Counted from the stretch's first letter, positions 36,620-43,806 are shown. The stretch: DNA of 64,000 nucleotides from Flavobacterium rakeshii (GCF_009741375.1 NZ_WOWP01000033.1:32231-96230); one strand, 5' to 3'. Numbers and translations are program-made. The notes: generated by a model not told the origin, from the letters alone.

Positions 36620-36762
36620 AACAGAAAAGCCTCCGTACGGAGGCTTTTCTAAGCATTAATCAATTGCATTCCAATCATTATATCCTTCACCTAAATAAAA
36701 TTATCATAATCATTTTTTGGGGGCACAAATACGATAACCTTGTTTTGCTTATTGCTATAATT
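36620..36762 (-). ncRNA. predicted small RNA C
   Basis: Predicted transcript of about 143 nt from promoter C to the palindromic hairpin 36623-36650. It has a C5 run (complement of 36719-36723) 40 nt from the predicted start in the context GUGCCCCCAAAAAA. The 3' third is closely similar to that of RNA B. A possible 9-codon ORF near the 3' end is cut to four codons in B, so coding is unlikely. Confidence 0.6.
36623..36650. terminator. 28-bp perfect palindrome, terminator of RNA C
   Basis: Both arms are 14 bases with no separate loop in DNA (centre between 36636 and 36637). As RNA the central four bases form the loop. A/T-rich ends make it bidirectional, and a further T-rich tract follows on the minus strand. 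Confidence 0.75.
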
Positions 36763-36768
36763 ATACTG

Positions 36769-36860
36769 CAAAGATGGATAGATTTGATAAGTTAAACACG
36801 CTTTCTTCGACGAATGGGATTTTACTGTAGACGAATGGTTTAAACTTGTCCGACGAATTG
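36769..36860 (-). promoter_or_regulatory. LytTR-type operator and promoter C (three half-sites)
   Basis: Half-sites 36830-36838 and 36809-36817 are identical (leftwards CCATTCGTC) and 21 bp apart; a third, CAATTCGTC at 36852-36860, lies 22 bp further out. A 32-bp gap leads to CATCTTTG at 36776-36769. The strongest site in the array. Confidence 0.75.
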
Positions 36861-36894
36861 ATTTAACCTATTTATGCGCCCGGAATATAGCCAT

Positions 36895-36917
36895 AAAAAA
36901 AGCCTCCCGAAGGAGGC
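36895..36917 (-). terminator. intrinsic terminator of RNA D
   Basis: Six-bp GC-rich stem with CGAA loop and a seven-U tract on the minus strand only, which fixes the direction of transcription of the array. Confidence 0.85.
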
Positions 36918-37044
36918 CACCTGAAAATAAACATAAGTTAATTGTGTATCCTAACTGTTTATTTTTTTCTTATAAACCATTTAACTATCATAAATATTCT
37001 TGGGGGCATATAAGTATGACAATCGTTCTATATATTCATCAATT
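36895..37044 (-). ncRNA. predicted small RNA D
   Basis: Predicted transcript of about 150 nt. It carries C5 (complement of 37002-37006), 39 nt from the predicted start, in the context AUGCCCCCAAGAA. It ends at hairpin 36902-36917 with a CGAA tetraloop followed by seven U (plus-strand A run 36895-36901). No ORF. Confidence 0.6.
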
Positions 37045-37050
37045 ACACAA

Positions 37051-37120
37051 CAAATGTCGGGAGAGATTAAAAAAGTTAAGATCATATTTCGACAACTGGC
37101 AAATTTCTGTAGATAAAACA
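37051..37120 (-). promoter_or_regulatory. LytTR-type operator and promoter D
   Basis: Half-sites 37112-37120 (leftwards TGTTTTATC) and 37091-37099 (CCAGTTGTC), 21 bp apart; 32-bp gap; GACATTTG at 37058-37051. The weakest match of the array. Confidence 0.6.
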
Positions 37121-37169
37121 CCAATTATAAAAAGGCTAACCGTAATATAAAAGCCAAATTGATAGCCAT

Positions 37170-37200
37170 AAAAAAAGGAGCCTCTTTACAAGCTCCTTTT
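37170..37200 (-). terminator. intrinsic terminator of RNA E
   Basis: Nine-bp stem (37173-37181 with 37192-37200), 10-nt loop, U7 on the minus strand (plus-strand A run 37170-37176). Confidence 0.8.
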
Positions 37201-37303
37201 ACACACCAGTATTCTTTAACCGAATATTCAATTTATAGCACTATGATATAAATTATAAAACTAAAAACTATCAGATAAAAAGCTAATTGTTAACCTCTTA
37301 TCT
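37170..37303 (-). ncRNA. predicted small RNA E
   Basis: Predicted transcript of about 134 nt from promoter E to hairpin 37173-37200, followed by seven U and the same AUGGCUAU as after the RNA D terminator. Unlike its siblings it has no C4-C6 run, so it may be decayed or have another role. Confidence 0.5.
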
Positions 37304-37309
37304 TCAAAG

Positions 37310-37378
37310 CAAATATCAATACTTATGTAAAGCTAATAAGTCTATTTCGACGAATAACATGTTAGTGTAGACGAATGG
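37310..37378 (-). promoter_or_regulatory. LytTR-type operator and promoter E
   Basis: Half-sites 37370-37378 (leftwards CCATTCGTC) and 37349-37357 (TTATTCGTC), 21 bp apart; 31-bp gap; GATATTTG at 37317-37310. Confidence 0.7.
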
Positions 37379-37492
37379 TTCCAAACAAGATGCCGCAACC
37401 CCAATAAAAACACATACAAAACACTGAAAAACAACAATTTAAATACTTATTCGCATTTTTGATGTAAGAAACTGCTTATAGCAGCTCTATTA

Positions 37493-37582
37493 CCATTCGT
37501 CGCTCCACAACTACCATTCACCGAACATTAGACATCGGTTATCGAAAAGAAAAATAAACGGATACGGACTCCCGTAATTTTG
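37493..37582 (+). promoter_or_regulatory. LytTR-type operator and promoter F of the H-NOX/FIST operon
   Basis: Opposite in orientation to A-E. Half-sites at 37493-37501 (CCATTCGTC), 37514-37522 (CCATTCACC) and a weaker 37535-37543 (TCGGTTATC) are each 21 bp apart. A 31-bp gap from the last leads to TAATTTTG (37575-37582), an exact -7 consensus. Expected start about 37589, 38 nt before the first start codon. Confidence 0.7.
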
Positions 37583-37626
37583 TTCTTGGTAAAAATTGTA
37601 TACATTCCAGAATCCCAGATTTTAAA

Positions 37627-38040
37627 ATGGCGAGAGCACTTAATATATTATTAATTGAAGACGATGCTATAGAAGTTATGAAGTTTAACAGGGTTTTAAA
37701 AACCCTGCATCTTAATCATAAGATAGTTGAAGCTAATAACGGAGAAGAAGCATTATCTATACTTAAGGATAAAGAGATTATCCCGGATATTATTATCCTT
37801 GATCTTAACATGCCTAAAATTAACGGAATTGAGTTTTTAGGTATCCTTAAACAAGATGAAGTGCTTAGATACATCCCGTCCATTATTCTAACCACCTCAA
37901 ACAACCACAGGGATGTAATGGAATGCTATAAAATTGGTATTGCCGGTTATTTACTAAAACCTCTTAAATATGAGGATTATGTAGACCGCGTTAAAAAGCT
38001 GATTGACTATTGGAGCGTAAACGAATTAATTTCGCAATAA
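37627..38040 (+). CDS. single-domain response regulator, Rcp1-like
   Basis: Receiver of 137 residues with D59 (IIILDLNMPKINGIEFL), acidic pair ED at 11-12, TTS and K in LLKPLKYEDY, in the style of phytochrome-partner receivers. First gene of a seven-gene operon ending at 43759, whose other products form a complete phosphorelay. Preceded by LytTR-type promoter F. Probably an intermediate or competing phosphate acceptor. Confidence 0.92.
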   Translation: MARALNILLIEDDAIEVMKFNRVLKTLHLNHKIVEANNGEEALSILKDKEIIPDIIILDLNMPKINGIEFLGILKQDEVLRYIPSIILTTSNNHRDVMECYKIGIAGYLLKPLKYEDYVDRVKKLIDYWSVNELISQ

Positions 38041-38047
38041 CAAACAT

Positions 38048-38587
38048 ATGTATGGCTTTGTTAATAATGCAATAAAAGATTATGTAGTTTCTACATTTGG
38101 GCAGCCACTTTGGTCAAAAGTGAAAAAGGAGTGTGCGCTCAAACCAACATTTTTAGATGCCGAACAACCATACAACGAAGAATTAATTTTAGCAACAGCT
38201 AAAGCAGTATCAAACCACACCCAAATCCCTATAAGCGACATACTTAGAAGTTTTGGAGAACGTATTTCGCTTACACTTTCTGAGAAATATAAATTCCTGA
38301 TGGAGTCCAGAGGTGAAAACCTCAAAGATTATTTAGTAAATTTACCTAACTTTCATAACAGGATCATGTTGATTTATCCCGAATTAACCCCGCCTGAATT
38401 TAGGATTAGTAATGTAGCCCCAAATAGTTTATATCTACATTACACTTCTGATAAGAGCGGAATGAAGGATTTATTGATAGGTTATATAGATGGTTTGGTT
38501 AAAATTTTTAATGAAACAGTATTCGTAGAAACCGTTGAGTCCCCAAATGAAAGCCGCCCTCAGGAAGTTTTCAAAATCAATTGGTAA
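38048..38587 (+). CDS. H-NOX (haem NO-binding) sensor protein
   Basis: Stand-alone H-NOX domain of 179 residues, a haem-based gas sensor related to soluble guanylate cyclase. It begins MYGFVNNAIKDYV as in the family, and has the proximal haem ligand H103 (NLPNFHNRI), P115-P116 and the propionate-binding YxSxR motif as Y132-T-S134-D-K136, with Lys in place of Arg. In known systems NO binding changes the activity of an adjacent histidine kinase or cyclase. Eight bp after the receiver gene and 2 bp before the HNOBA kinase. Confidence 0.95.
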   Translation: MYGFVNNAIKDYVVSTFGQPLWSKVKKECALKPTFLDAEQPYNEELILATAKAVSNHTQIPISDILRSFGERISLTLSEKYKFLMESRGENLKDYLVNLPNFHNRIMLIYPELTPPEFRISNVAPNSLYLHYTSDKSGMKDLLIGYIDGLVKIFNETVFVETVESPNESRPQEVFKINW

Positions 38588-38589
38588 TT

Positions 38590-40515
38590 ATGAACAAAAG
38601 CCATACGTTTAATTTTAATTCCGAAAATTTTAATCGGATATTTCCCTTTTATATACTACTCAACGAGCATCTTGAGGTTGAGTCGTTAGGGAACAGTATC
38701 CAGAAAGTAGACGGTACTCTGAAAAAAGGGGTATACTTCCCTGATTATTTCTCTCTCGTAAGGCCACATTCAGAAAACATATCGCAGGAAATACTTGTAG
38801 ACAACCTGAGCCAGTTAGTGATACTGGAAAGCAAAAAACAATCAGAGTTTATATTACGCGGGCAGTTTGAACCTATGGAGAATAATTTCCTGTTTGTGGG
38901 TTCACCATGGTTAATGTCGGTCGAAGAAATAAAGACCAGGAAACTTTCCATTTTTGACTTTGCCAACCACGACCCCCTGCTTGATTTACTGCAAATATTA
39001 AAAACACAGGAAACCACAACTCAGGAGCTCAAAGAGCTTTTACGTGTAAACAACGAGCAGAAAAATGCACTTAAAACCGACCGTGAGGAGCTAAACAAAC
39101 TATCGGTAGTTGCCAGTGCAAACGAAAATGCCATTGTTTTTACCCACCCTAATGCACAGATATTTTGGTGTAACGATGCCTATTTAAGGCTTACGGGTTT
39201 TAGCCGTGAGGAAATTATGGGGCGTACTCCTATTGAAGTAGGACTTACAGAATCGACCGACAGGGAGGCACTGCAAAAAATGATGGACTTGTTTTACACA
39301 GGTGAATCATTTGATGTAGAGATAACCCATGGTCGCAAGGATGGCAGTTACTTTTGGACAAGAACAAAAGGTCAGCCTATTTATGATGATAACGGAAATG
39401 TGCTTCAGTATTTCGCTATGATTGAAGACATGACTGAAGTAAAGGAGAAAGAAGAACAACTGGTATTACTTTCGCTAATTGCCGAAAAAAATATTAACTC
39501 GGTTGTAATATGTGATAAGGAAGGACAAATAGAATGGGTAAACTCCAGTTTTGAACAAATGTCCGGCTACACCAAAGAAGAACTTATAGGGCAAAAACCC
39601 GGTATATTATTACAGGGACCCGACAGTCATCCTGAAACAGTTACCTATTTAAGCAACCAAATAAAAAAAGGAGAGCCGTTTAACTGCGAAATAGTTAACT
39701 ACTCTAAATCAAATAAAAAATATTGGGTAAAAATACAGGGACAGGCTCTTTACAATAACTGGGGAGAAATTGTCCGTTTTTTTGCTATAGAAGAAGATAT
39801 TACAGACAAAAAGCTTCTGGAAAGCCAAAAAGAAGTACTGCTTAAAAGCCTTGCCAAAAGTAATAAAGAACTGGAAGATTATGCCCAAATCGTATCACAC
39901 GACCTTAAATCGCCATTACGAAGCATAAACTCGCTTGTTGCTTGGATTAAAGAAGATAATGAGGGAGCACTTACAGAGCAGACGACCCAATATCTTAACA
40001 TGATTGAGGACAAGCTGGAAAAAATGGATCACCTTATCCAAGGAGTACTTACCTATTCTAAAATCGATAAAACAGATATTGCTAAGGAGAATGTAAACAT
40101 CCATGAAGTGGTAAGTAACATTATAAGCATTATACATATACCGCAACACACAAAGGTAGAAATCAAAAACACATTGCCGGTACTTAAAGCCGACAGGTTC
40201 AGGATACAGCAACTGTTCCAAAACCTTATAAGTAATGCGGTTAACTATATAGACAAGGAAGAAGGACTTGTTAGTATTGACGTAGAGGAAGCTAAAGACT
40301 GCTTTATATTCTCTGTAAGGGATAATGGTCCCGGCATTGCAGAAGAAAATCAGGAGAAAATATTTAAAATATTCCAGTCGTTTAGCAAAAGTGAAAAATC
40401 TACCGGGTTAGGGCTATCCATAGTAAAAAAGATTGTAGATAACTATGGTGGTAAAATCTGGATTGAAAGTGAATTAGGCTCAGGCACCGTTTTTTATATT
40501 AAACTTTACAAGTAG
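38590..40515 (+). CDS. HNOBA-PAS-PAS histidine kinase, H-NOX partner
   Basis: Soluble kinase of 641 residues. I use ATG 38590; the TTG at 38581 overlaps the H-NOX stop. Residues 5-150 form an HNOBA (H-NOX-associated) domain: FNRIFPFYILL, LGNSIQKV, FSLVRPHSENI, ILRGQF, FVGSPWLMS, NHDPLLDLLQ. Two PAS domains follow (about 180-290 and 300-415); the second is LOV-like (GQKPGILLQGPD) but lacks the photoactive Cys. HisKA (VSHDLKSPLRS) and HATPase (NLISNAVNY, DNGPGIA, STGLGLSIVKKI) end the protein. HNOBA is the domain that binds H-NOX in guanylate cyclases, so the adjacent H-NOX is its likely input. Confidence 0.93.
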   Translation: MNKSHTFNFNSENFNRIFPFYILLNEHLEVESLGNSIQKVDGTLKKGVYFPDYFSLVRPHSENISQEILVDNLSQLVILESKKQSEFILRGQFEPMENNFLFVGSPWLMSVEEIKTRKLSIFDFANHDPLLDLLQILKTQETTTQELKELLRVNNEQKNALKTDREELNKLSVVASANENAIVFTHPNAQIFWCNDAYLRLTGFSREEIMGRTPIEVGLTESTDREALQKMMDLFYTGESFDVEITHGRKDGSYFWTRTKGQPIYDDNGNVLQYFAMIEDMTEVKEKEEQLVLLSLIAEKNINSVVICDKEGQIEWVNSSFEQMSGYTKEELIGQKPGILLQGPDSHPETVTYLSNQIKKGEPFNCEIVNYSKSNKKYWVKIQGQALYNNWGEIVRFFAIEEDITDKKLLESQKEVLLKSLAKSNKELEDYAQIVSHDLKSPLRSINSLVAWIKEDNEGALTEQTTQYLNMIEDKLEKMDHLIQGVLTYSKIDKTDIAKENVNIHEVVSNIISIIHIPQHTKVEIKNTLPVLKADRFRIQQLFQNLISNAVNYIDKEEGLVSIDVEEAKDCFIFSVRDNGPGIAEENQEKIFKIFQSFSKSEKSTGLGLSIVKKIVDNYGGKIWIESELGSGTVFYIKLYK

Positions 40516-40520
40516 GTATC

Positions 40521-41654
40521 ATGAAAACAGTACAGGCATACAAAAAAGAAAACGGAAAGTGGAAATACATTTCCGAAAAAAACACACTTAAAAATCCATT
40601 GGTACTGGTTTTTGGCAACAGGTACTTACTGGAAAACGACGAAGTAATTGAAGATATAAGAGCTGAATTCCCATACGAACACTTGGTATTTGGCTCCACA
40701 TCTGGAGAGATTGCCGACACTAATGTTCTGGACAAATCAGTAACTGTTACTGCTATTGAATTTGAAAAAAGCTCTTTTGTTATAAAACGAGCTAATATAC
40801 TGGACTACAATAAGGATGCTGCCGAACTGGGTAAGATACTTTATGATGAAATGCCTAAAGATAACCTGAAACATCTTTTTGTACTTAGTGAAGGGAGTTT
40901 TGTAAACGGTAGCTCATTAATTGCCGGACTGGAAGATGATCTTTATAAAAACGTTTGTATAACCGGAGGAATGTGTGGCGACGATGCCCGCTTTGAAAAA
41001 ACCCTGGCTTCCTATAAGCAAAACCCTAAGGAAGGCGAAGTCATACTAATGGGCTTTTATGGAGACACCCTGGATATTAGCTTTGCCAGTGTAGGCGGAT
41101 GGCAACCTTTTGGACCGGAAAGGCTTATTACAAAATCAAACGGTAATATATTATATGAAATAGACGGGCAACCAGCTCTCGATTTATACAAAAAATATTT
41201 AGGAGATAAGGCTGTGCAATTGCCGCAGGCTTCCCTACTCTATCCTCTTAATGTTACTATACCGGGTAAAGAAAAACCTGTGGTAAGAACAATATTAAAC
41301 ATAGATAACGACAAACAGTCTATGATACTTGCCGGAGATGCTCCCGAAAAATCACACGTACAGCTTATGATGGCTACCGTAGATGCAATTGCCGAAGGTG
41401 CCAGTAAAGCAGCCCTTTACGCAATGCACAACCGTAAAAGTATGCCACAGCTTGCATTACTAATCAGTTGTGTAGGCCGTAAGCTGGTAATGAACCAACG
41501 TGTGGAGGAAGAAATTGAACAAGTTAAAGAAATGGTTGGTGACACTACCACTATAACAGGATTTTACTCGTATGGGGAAATGGCTCCCTTTGTAAATACC
41601 ACATCCTGCGAACTACATAACCAAACAATGACCTTAACATTAATTAGCGAATGA
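40521..41654 (+). CDS. FIST-domain protein, NosP-like candidate NO sensor
   Basis: FIST_N plus FIST_C protein of 377 residues. Motifs include LVFGSTSGEIAD, ITGGMCGDDARF, FASVGGWQPFG, ISCVGRKLVMNQRVEEEI and GFYSYGEMAPF ending HNQTMTLTLISE. FIST proteins next to histidine kinases include NosP, a haem protein that responds to NO; other FIST proteins may bind amino acids or other ligands, and I cannot assign a haem ligand from sequence. Overlaps the next kinase gene by 4 bp, the arrangement expected for a cognate pair. Confidence 0.9.
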   Translation: MKTVQAYKKENGKWKYISEKNTLKNPLVLVFGNRYLLENDEVIEDIRAEFPYEHLVFGSTSGEIADTNVLDKSVTVTAIEFEKSSFVIKRANILDYNKDAAELGKILYDEMPKDNLKHLFVLSEGSFVNGSSLIAGLEDDLYKNVCITGGMCGDDARFEKTLASYKQNPKEGEVILMGFYGDTLDISFASVGGWQPFGPERLITKSNGNILYEIDGQPALDLYKKYLGDKAVQLPQASLLYPLNVTIPGKEKPVVRTILNIDNDKQSMILAGDAPEKSHVQLMMATVDAIAEGASKAALYAMHNRKSMPQLALLISCVGRKLVMNQRVEEEIEQVKEMVGDTTTITGFYSYGEMAPFVNTTSCELHNQTMTLTLISE

Positions 41655-42706
41655 AAAACTCCCTGATAAAAAGACAGATAGCCAAACATATAGGATCTAA
41701 CATTCCTGAAGGACTTAATGCCTTTTTAATGGCCGTACAGGAATCATATATAAATTATGAAGATCAGATTTCAATGCTGCAACGCGCCATGCGCATAAGT
41801 TCTGAAGAACTTTTTGCCGCTAACCAGAAACTGAGAAATGAAGCCGACAGCCTAAAGGAGATTAACAGTAACCTGGAGTTTATTTTGAGCTCTATGAACA
41901 TGGATAATGATGCCGAGGCTTCAGATAACACGGGAGATAATAATTATGATCCATCAGATTATATTAAGCAGCAGTCCATACAAATTATAAAAATAAACGA
42001 TCAAAGAGAGCAATTGCTTCAAAGCCTGGAAGCACAAAATCAGGCATTAAACGAATATGCTCACATGGTTTCTCATGACCTTAAGGCTCCGCTTAGAAAC
42101 ATCAGCACCCTTATTGAATGGTTTAAAGATGATAATGCCGAAAAGGTTGGTGAAGAAGGTATAAAATCACTGGATCTTATGCAGTTTAATGTGGAGAAGA
42201 TGGACTTGCTTATACAGGGAATTCTTGACTACTCCTCTATAGATAAAGTGAAGACCGATGATAAAATGGTCGACTTTAATTTACTGTTAGACGAGCTGTT
42301 AAGAACTGTAGCCATACCTAAAAATATTGAGATAAAAATAAACAATACGCTTCCTAAAATACAGGGTAACAATTTCAAATTCAAACAGCTTTTCCAAAAC
42401 CTTATAGAAAATGCTATTAAATATAACGATAAGGAGAAAGGCTGTATAGAAATTAGCTCGAAAGAAAAGAAGTACGATATAGAATTTTGTATAAAAGACA
42501 ACGGAAAAGGTATAGCAGAGGCTTATTTTGAAAAAATATTCAATATCTTTACTAAACTAGACAGCGAAAACCCATCATCAGGTATAGGTTTATCTATAGT
42601 TAAAAAGATAGTAATGTACTACGGTGGTAAGGTTTGGCTGGAAAGTGTTGAGAACGAAGGCACTTCTTTTTATTTCACCATACCTAAATATCATGGAACA
42701 GCCTAA
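41651..42706 (+). CDS. histidine kinase paired with the FIST protein
   Basis: Soluble kinase of 351 residues. An N-terminal helical region (IPEGLNAFLMAVQESYINYE) and coiled coil to about 130 precede HisKA (MVSHDLKAPLRNISTLIEW) and HATPase (NLIENAIKYNDKEKG, DNGKGIAEAYFEKIF, SGIGLSIVKKI). It has no sensor domain of its own, so input must come from the FIST protein. The same N-terminal region type is familiar from proteins encoded beside FIST genes. Overlaps the HPt gene by 14 bp. Confidence 0.92.
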   Translation: MKNSLIKRQIAKHIGSNIPEGLNAFLMAVQESYINYEDQISMLQRAMRISSEELFAANQKLRNEADSLKEINSNLEFILSSMNMDNDAEASDNTGDNNYDPSDYIKQQSIQIIKINDQREQLLQSLEAQNQALNEYAHMVSHDLKAPLRNISTLIEWFKDDNAEKVGEEGIKSLDLMQFNVEKMDLLIQGILDYSSIDKVKTDDKMVDFNLLLDELLRTVAIPKNIEIKINNTLPKIQGNNFKFKQLFQNLIENAIKYNDKEKGCIEISSKEKKYDIEFCIKDNGKGIAEAYFEKIFNIFTKLDSENPSSGIGLSIVKKIVMYYGGKVWLESVENEGTSFYFTIPKYHGTA

Positions 42707-43013
42707 TTTAAACTACATAGACCAACTTGCCGGAGACGATGCCCCTTTCAGGCAAAAATTAATAGACACCATTAAAAGTGAACTACCTACAGAGATTGAC
42801 ACTTATAAAAGCTATTTAAGTGCCAATAACTATAATGCTACTGCGGGTAGTGTTCACAAGCTCAAACACAAAATTAGTGTTATGGGAATGGAAAAAAGTT
42901 ATTATATTGCTGAAGAGTTTGAAAAAAACCTGAAGAATAATTCACTGGATTTACAGGCTGATTTTGAAGCTATTTTAGCCAGTATGCAAAATTATATTGA
43001 CGGTATTCAATAA
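42693..43013 (+). CDS. HPt phosphotransfer protein
   Basis: A 106-residue histidine phosphotransfer domain with the phospho-accepting H55 in SVHKLKHKISVMGM. I choose ATG 42693, which gives a complete HPt fold; the frame is open further upstream but inside the kinase gene. It would collect phosphate from one or both kinases of the operon and pass it to the receivers, including LytTR regulator 43028-43759, which starts 14 bp later. Confidence 0.88.
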   Translation: MEQPNLNYIDQLAGDDAPFRQKLIDTIKSELPTEIDTYKSYLSANNYNATAGSVHKLKHKISVMGMEKSYYIAEEFEKNLKNNSLDLQADFEAILASMQNYIDGIQ

Positions 43014-43027
43014 ACAGGGGGACATAT

Positions 43028-43759
43028 ATGAACAGCATTATCATTGACGACGAAACATTAGCAAGAACTATAATCTCGCAAATGGCAACAAAAGATCCGG
43101 AGCTTAACGTAACCGGTGAATTTAGCAGTGCCATACAGGCTATGAAATTTTTAAATGAGGAAGAGACTAAACCCGACCTTATTTTTCTTGACATCCATAT
43201 GCCTGATTTTACGGGGTTTGACTTTATTAAAACCATTAAAAACCCTCCTGCGGTTATACTTGTAACTTCAGATAAAAACTTTGCTATTGAGGCGTTTGAA
43301 TATGATTGTATTGTTGACTATTTGGTAAAGCCCATAACAGAAGAACGTTTCCTGAAAGCGGTTAAAAAAGCTAAAGCTAAAAAGGATGAGGCTCCTGCTA
43401 CAGTTTCCCTTTCAGCATCTACAGATGAGAAACAACCCGTAGATACCGCAAATGAGTTTTATGTAAATATTGACAGAAGACTTATTAAAATAGATATACC
43501 TACCATTAATATTGTGGAGGCAAAAGGTGATTATATCCAGATAAAAACTGAAACCAAAAACTATACAGTACACTCTACCTTAAAAAAGATTGAGGAAAAA
43601 TTGCCTTCATCACTATTTCTTAAAGTACATCGTACCTATATTATTAATACCAAAAAGATTATAGATATAGAGGACAACAGTGTATTAATTGGTAAGGATG
43701 TGGTACCGGTAAGCCGTGCCAACAGGCCGGAACTTATGAAAAGACTAAACATGCTCTAA
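43028..43759 (+). CDS. LytTR-family response regulator
   Basis: Transcription regulator of 243 residues: receiver (1-115, D55 in LIFLDIHMPDFTG, K in YLVKPITEERF) and LytTR DNA-binding domain (about 145-243: VEAKGDYIQIKTETKNYTVH, LKVHRTYIINTKKI, LIGKDVVPVSRANRPELM). LytTR proteins bind 9-bp direct repeats spaced by 12 bp, exactly the form of sites A-H, and this is the only LytTR protein in the window. GGGGG (43017-43021) lies 6 nt before its ATG. Last gene of the operon, followed by a terminator. Confidence 0.94.
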   Translation: MNSIIIDDETLARTIISQMATKDPELNVTGEFSSAIQAMKFLNEEETKPDLIFLDIHMPDFTGFDFIKTIKNPPAVILVTSDKNFAIEAFEYDCIVDYLVKPITEERFLKAVKKAKAKKDEAPATVSLSASTDEKQPVDTANEFYVNIDRRLIKIDIPTINIVEAKGDYIQIKTETKNYTVHSTLKKIEEKLPSSLFLKVHRTYIINTKKIIDIEDNSVLIGKDVVPVSRANRPELMKRLNML

Positions 43760-43782
43760 AAAACAATAAAATATATAATTCT

Positions 43783-43806
43783 AAAAGCGGCTATACAGCC
43801 GCTTTT
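43783..43806 (+). terminator. terminator of the H-NOX/FIST operon
   Basis: Ten-bp perfect stem (43783-43792 with 43797-43806), 4-nt loop, followed by a T-rich tract. Confidence 0.9.

Larger units (their letters stand above)
35950..37626. repeat. tandem array of diverged regulatory units
   Basis: A 1.68-kb region without a protein gene, built of five diverged units (A-E), each with a LytTR operator, -7 element, C-rich block (absent in E) and, for B-E, a terminator. Units A and B share long near-identical blocks (36021-36085 with 36399-36463; 36278-36320 with 36651-36692), offset by about 375 bp. Only the regulatory elements are kept in C-E. Confidence 0.75.

Noticed and set aside
36650..36700. 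Short peptide of 9 codons near the 3' end of RNA C
   Set aside because: The equivalent frame in RNA B stops after four codons and is absent from D, E and H; conservation is at the nucleotide level.
36944..37150. 68-codon open frame inside the repeat array
   Set aside because: Runs across the predicted promoter and operator of unit D on the opposite strand from the RNAs and is not shared by other units.
37493..37582. Reading promoter F with only the two strong half-sites
   Set aside because: With the two strong half-sites the gap to the -7 element is 52 bp; including the weaker half-site at 37535-37543 restores the 31-bp gap seen elsewhere, so the three-site reading is preferred.
35950..37626. 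CRISPR array
   Set aside because: The repeated units are long, diverged and carry promoter and terminator features; there are no short exact repeats with unique spacers and no cas genes.
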